Positions 59,606 through 64,000 of a stretch of 64,000 bases of DNA are shown in pieces (within the stretch, counting starts at the first letter, position 1; every line of letters begins with the position of its first letter). The stretch comes from Astyanax mexicanus (taxonomy: Eukaryota > Chordata > Actinopteri > Characiformes > Acestrorhamphidae). Position numbers and translations under genes: made by a program. The notes under the pieces are model-generated. The model saw only the letters and a program-made list of their open reading frames with translations, was not told the origin of the DNA and made no database searches. The stretch spans positions 9,268,001 through 9,332,000 of the forward strand of contig NC_064423.1 of the NCBI RefSeq assembly GCF_023375975.1, given 5' to 3'.

Positions 59606-60115
59606 CTCTGGAAAAAAAATGATTAGTTTCTTTGATTTTACCGAATTGAAAACCTCTGGAATATAATCAAGAGGAAGATGGATGGTCACAAGCCATCAAT
59701 TCAAGCTGAACTGCTTGATTTTTTGCACCAGGAGTAAAGGCATAACGTTATTCAAAAGCAGTGTGTATGGCTGGTGGAGAACATGCCAAGAAGCATGAAA
59801 ACTGTGATTAACCAGGGATATTCCACAAATATTGATTTCTGATCTCTTAAAACTTTATGAATATGAACTTGTGTTCTTTGCATTATTTGAGGTCTGAAAG
59901 TTCTGGATGCTTTTTTTTATTTCAGCCATTTCTCATTTTCTGCAAATAAATGCTCTAAAAGACAATATTTTTATTTGGAATTTGGGAGAAATGTTGTCTG
60001 TAGTTTATAGAATAAAATAACAATGTTCATTTTACTCAAACATAAAACTAAAAATAGCAAAATTAGAGAAACTGATTCAAAAACTAAAGAGGTCTCTTAT
60101 TTTTTTCCAGAGCTG
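59606..60115 (-). mobile_element. CAGCTCTGG-family element, copy 4
   Basis: The left end is shortened (ACTCTGGAAAAAAAATG); the right end TTCCAGAGCTG is followed by TA. The body matches copies at 6394 and 42374. Confidence 0.75.
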
Positions 60116-60190
60116 TATGTATGTGCATACATATTTATATAGCCAGACGTAAATCTCTAAACCTGGCCTGTAATTACTGGCAACCCTTAT

Positions 60191-60546
60191 GCAGGGTTCA
60201 TATACTTTTTAACCAATACATTTTCATGACATTTCCATACCTTCAAGAACATTTGATTTGTAAAACATCAGTTTAGTCATGGACAATAAAACCAAAAATC
60301 AACTAAAACTATAATTAAAATTGATTACAGTAGGGCTAAAATAATTTTATATAAAAAACATTTGTTAGCTCAAAATAGCTTTTCTCCATCGATACATGGA
60401 AACACAAAGTTCTGTAAAGCAAATCTCCATGACTTTTTCAAAACTTTCTGGGTATTTATATTTTTCCAAAACGTATACAGGCCTGGAAATTGCTATTTTG
60501 AAACTCCATAAGTTTTCCAGGTATTTTATGACTGTACAAACTCTGC
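60191..60546. mobile_element. non-autonomous element with GCAGGGTTCATA ends
   Basis: Left end GCAGGGTTCATATACTTTTT and right end ATGACTGTACAAACTCTGC are imperfect inverses. No coding capacity. Confidence 0.55.
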
Positions 60547-61534
60547 TTATGGAGACTGGTCAGCCACCAGAAATATACACTGGATGTTCCATGTGAAGAA
60601 GAGCAGACTATCCTAATTCTGGTAGACATCAGCAGATGCACTTTATAAAGGATTTTATTTATTGTCAATAAATGTAGATAAGTTGGCACTTATGGTGAAG
60701 ATCAATCAGACCTTAAACATTCAACATCAATCTGTGACCTCAGTTCTTATTTCCCAGACAACATGCTCATGTGGGTCTTTCATACGGGTGGAATGAGGGC
60801 TGGGTGGGATTCAGGTTGGTATAGGCTCTGAGGGGGTGTGTATAGAGTATTGGGTGTCAGTAAAATCCAGCCCACCTCAGGATGCCCTGCATAAGAAGCT
60901 ATACTCATAGCTCATTTAAATACAGTCACAATGGCAGTGCAAGATTAGTGTGGTTTGTTGTTGCAGTGTCACTTCACTGTTTGTTCAGTTCAGTAATATA
61001 AATGCCCCCCCTGCTGTCCTCATGCTGCATCCTCACAAGTTTCATGTATCAACTTGTCTGTATTCAGGTGGCCATTAGTGAAATTCTAATGTAACAAAAA
61101 AAAAGAATCACCAGAAGATTTTCTGCAATCTGTTACATTTATAATTTGAATGTTAACAAAGCCCTTTGGGTTTGGTGAGAGGATGATTTCTTTAAAGTAG
61201 TAGTGACAGGATCTAGAGGGTGCCATGACTATATATATGTATATATGTAAAATATATAAGTATTTTTTGTAAGTGTTTGAGAGTCACAATGTACATTTAC
61301 ATTACATACACTGTTATTGTGAATGATAATAATAAATTAATGTAACTGTTGGGTAAATTTTTTATGTTAATACTAATATTTTTAATATATTTTAATATTG
61401 TGTGTTACTTTTAAAATTACTCTTAAATCTTTCATATCTGAACTATTTCATATCTGATCAATTTTTGTTTTTTACTTTTTATCCGAATAACAATCGATTC
61501 ATTAAAAAAAATCTACAGAGCATCAAGTTGACAT

Positions 61535-61720
61535 CAAAGCAATAGGTACTACTTTGAAGAATCTAAACACTTAAACATCTTAACACTTTTTTTGCTTACA
61601 TAAATGCATAGGAGTTCCTTCATAGTTTTGATGTCTTCAATATTAAAAATATAAATAAATAATATAAATAACGGCATTAAATGAGAAGGGGTGTGTCCAA
61701 ACTTTTAACTGGTACTTTAT
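61535..61720. mobile_element. Tc1/mariner end fragment
   Basis: CCTTCATAGTTTTGATGTCT and the terminal GTGTGTCCAAACTTTTAACT are the right end of a common fish Tc1-like element. Confidence 0.6.
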
Positions 61721-62279
61721 GTATTGTTATTAACAGTAAAACATGGGTTTATTTGAATAATAAAAACATGACACCCTGCCTAGAGTACATCAATGCACCT
61801 AGCATGTGGTTATTGTTTTTTAAAAGACTACAAATGCAAAAAATGTAATGTAAGGCAATCAGGCAGTGCATCTTTAAAATACAATCATATGATAATAAAC
61901 TTTTATAAGCATTAACCTCTCAGGGGGGGCTGGGGGTCTGGGAGATGCGTTTTAAAATCGTCAGCGTCCTGTCATTACTTTCCCACCACGCTCCGCAAAT
62001 TGATTTGGGGCTTGGATTTGGCGCCCCCTCTAGTGCAGCGCCCCTATGCGTCGCATAGGCTCCATACCCCTTTTTGCGCCACTGCCTCCACCATACTCTA
62101 TCGCTACTGGGTTGCCAGATCCCGCTTAAAAAGTCCACACTTAACTGTTTTTTTTTGCCCCGTGAGACAGGTTTAAGCCTGACGAGAAATATCGTCCGAG
62201 ATCTCGTCACACCACTACCCAGTAATGTTATCTAGCTCGTCGCTGATGTTAGCTAGCTCTCCGATAACCTTTGTTCTTT

Positions 62280-62452
62280 CCCCAGTTACTCGCTGCTAAT
62301 ATTAGTATGTGTTTTCCCACTGGCATTAAAAGCACCATCTAAAAATGTAATACCTAAAGCAAATTTACAGTAAATTTAATATAATTTAAGACCTTAATTA
62401 TCAAGATGTTCAGACATTTTAAGACTTTTTAAGGACCCACAGGAACCCTGTT
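62280..62452 (-). mobile_element. end of a hAT-like element (CAGGGTTCCTGTGGGTCC)
   Basis: The minus-strand terminus CAGGGTTCCTGTGGGTCCTT followed by AAAAAGTCTTAAAATGTC is a common fish element end. The partner end is not identified. Confidence 0.5.
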
Positions 62453-62666
62453 AAATCGCTGTATTTCAGAATGCTGGGATATTCAACAAAAGTTCATACT
62501 TGATTTCATGTTTCACTACAGCCCAAGTCCTTTTCACCTCTTCAGAGATCTCCTTTAACTGTTTAACTTCAACTTGCCTGCTGAAGCATCACAGCTCAAC
62601 TCAAACCCAAACCAGTCCATGTTGTGTTTTGTGGTTTCATAACTGAATACAACATGTGTGCTTCAT

Positions 62667-62684
62667 TGCCAGCAGGGGGCAGCA
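62667..62684 (+). promoter_or_regulatory. CTCF-like motif beside the rasl12 stop codon
   Basis: TGCCAGCAGGGGGCAGCA matches the CTCF core on the plus strand. It lies within 10 bases of the end of the rasl12 coding exon, on its 3' UTR side. Confidence 0.45.
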
Positions 62685-62689
62685 CTGAG

Positions 62690-63029
62690 TCAGAAGATTT
62701 TGAAGCCCTTCAGCAGGGTGAGCGTGGGGGCTCTGCGTTTGCTCTGGGCTCTGGAGGATTTGACCGTCACCAGCTTGGCAGTGGCTGGGGTGGGCAGCTC
62801 CTTATAGCAGGGCAGGAGAGGAGGGGGTGCAGAGAGGCTGATGGTGGGTCTGTCCTCGCTGATGAAGAGAGGCCGGACCCCTAGACTCCTCTCAGCCTCA
62901 CGCCGGACCTCCCGAACCGCATCATGAAAAACATGCTGAACTGACAAGAAGTCCAGGCAGGCAGACACCTCGAAAAACAAGCAGCTGAACCGAGCAGCCA
63001 GAGACGCTCCATCCGACTTACTGACCTGC
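62690..63029 (-). CDS. rasl12: rasl12 last coding exon (Ras-like protein family member 12, C-terminal part)
   Basis: It codes 112 residues from QVSKSDGASLAARFSCLF to the stop. The acceptor is a GA-repeat-derived CTCTCTCAG; the exon starts with the last base of an Arg codon. The G5-type motif FFEVSACLDF, the stretch VRPLFISEDRP and the ending KRRAPTLTLLKGFKIF match vertebrate RASL12, a small Ras-superfamily GTPase without a CAAX tail. The G1-G4 nucleotide-binding motifs must lie in exons beyond the right edge of the window. The pyrimidine tract of the acceptor is entirely (CT)n, so splice efficiency may vary with repeat length. Confidence 0.93.
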
Positions 63030-64000
63030 CTGAGAGAGAGAGAGAGAGAGAGGGAGGAAAAAAAACACTCACACAATTAGTACAGCACCACACAATTCAT
63101 CTGATTCACAAATCAGCAAAAATCAATCCCTCCACTCCCCACAACAAAAAAAAAAAAAAACAATCTGCATCATCAGTGAGGGTGTAGTTTGTGAATTCTA
63201 CTACCAATCTCTTTATTATCAACCTTCTGACTATCAGGACTATCCATTTTTTTTTAAGATTGCCAATTTAGCACAACCATACATGAAAAATACATTAAAA
63301 GAATCACTTTGATCCTGTTTGCAACAGAATATTAAAGGACCATAAATAAAATAACCAATATCAAAACATTTAAAAATCTGATCCCCCAGTTCTTTAATAA
63401 AATGGGAGGTTGAAGGTTCGAATCCCGTTCTTTTTGCTCTGCCATCAGCTGCCGGTGCCCAAGGAAGGAAAATTGGCCTTTCTCCCTCCAGGAGGGTAGA
63501 TGGCGCTCTCTCCCAATCACTCTCAAAGGTGTCATTTGTGAGCTGATGTATAGGAACCCAGTTGCTGTGCTGTCCTCTGAGCCACTAGCCGCTCAGACAA
63601 TGAGGCATCAACAGCAGCTCGAAAAGAGGGGTGACTGACGTATCGGAGGAGGCATGTGCTCGACTGCACCCTTCTAGGGTTGCAGGCGCCACTGGTGATG
63701 GGGACGCACAAAGGGGTGGGAAAATTGGATAGCCAAATTATCAGAAATAATAGCAATACCAAAATGCCAAACAGAACTAAAGCAAGAAGGCCCAGAAACT
63801 GACAGAGCTGCTTGCAGCAATCAAAAGAACAAAAGAAAGGTACAGCCAAAGCACACCTACACAGGTGTAAATATTGATTAGGTCTGTAGCCCCACCCCTA
63901 ACACCCAACCAGGAGACAGACACGTCACAGTGCAAGTCTCCATTAAAGGTCATACTCCCTCTTTTCATACGGCCTCTTATACAAAAAACCGACAGCTCTG
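63030..64000 (-). other. rasl12 intron (partial)
   Basis: I see no coding exon here. It holds the (GA)n acceptor tract (63032-63052), a poly-A run near 63147 and a decayed SINE at about 63381-63735. The last 250 bases show nothing recognisable. Confidence 0.5.
63381..63735 (+). mobile_element. tRNA-derived SINE, decayed copy
   Basis: Perfect B box GGTTCGAATCC (63415-63425) and the shared body (GGGTAGATGGCGCTCTCT, GAGCTGATGTA). The A-box region is eroded. In a rasl12 intron. Confidence 0.7.

Larger units (their letters stand above)
56147..62689. other. spacer between convergent slc51b and rasl12
   Basis: No supported gene. Contains 3' UTRs of both genes (AATAAA candidates for slc51b at about 57213 and 57343) and the repeats listed separately. 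I recognise nothing in 57830-58570 or 60720-61530. Confidence 0.5.

Noticed and set aside
63777..63968. 63-codon minus-strand frame near the right edge
   Set aside because: No similarity to RASL12 or any domain I know, and no splice sites that would make it an exon.

Overview
This is eukaryotic, intron-rich, AT-rich DNA packed with cut-and-paste transposons, tRNA-derived SINEs and microsatellites. It reads as a ray-finned fish genome. The repeat families (short elements ending in CAGCTCTGG, a SINE with a GGTTCGAA box, hAT elements ending in TAGGGTGACC) suggest an otophysan such as a characin. That guess rests on recall, not on a search.

Three protein-coding genes can be supported. (1) abhd2, minus strand: nine coding exons (24422 down to 3301) that join in frame to 433 residues with the full Ser-Asp-His triad, plus two probable 5' UTR exons (26287-26381 and one ending at 29532) and a promoter near 29.6-29.8 kb. 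(2) An slc51b-like gene, plus strand: five exons from 45404 to 56146 that join in frame to 310 residues. It encodes a signal peptide, a ricin-B/CysR lectin domain like the first domain of the mannose-receptor family, and then the organic solute transporter beta (OST-beta) core of one membrane span and a cytosolic tail. (3) rasl12, minus strand: only the last coding exon (62690-63029); the rest lies beyond the right edge.

Layout: 1-3300 is 3' UTR or flank of abhd2. 3301-29.6 kb is abhd2, whose introns hold SINEs, hAT and Tc1/mariner copies. 29.6-45.4 kb is the spacer between the divergent abhd2 and slc51b genes and is mostly repeats. 45.4-56.1 kb is slc51b. 56.1-62.7 kb is repeat-filled spacer between the converging slc51b and rasl12 genes. 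The slc51b(+)/rasl12(-) tail-to-tail order is, as far as I recall, the same as on human 15q22, and supports the slc51b assignment independently of its divergent protein sequence.

The main candidate for an undescribed system is the slc51b gene. Human OST-beta is a small single-span protein with no lectin domain, whereas here a secreted-type lectin module is spliced in frame onto its extracellular N-terminus. The rest of the interest lies in transposon archaeology: nested insertions with empty sites preserved nearby, perfect 8-bp target duplications, palindromic elements whose arms are pieces of transposase, and a tandem duplication later split by a hAT element.
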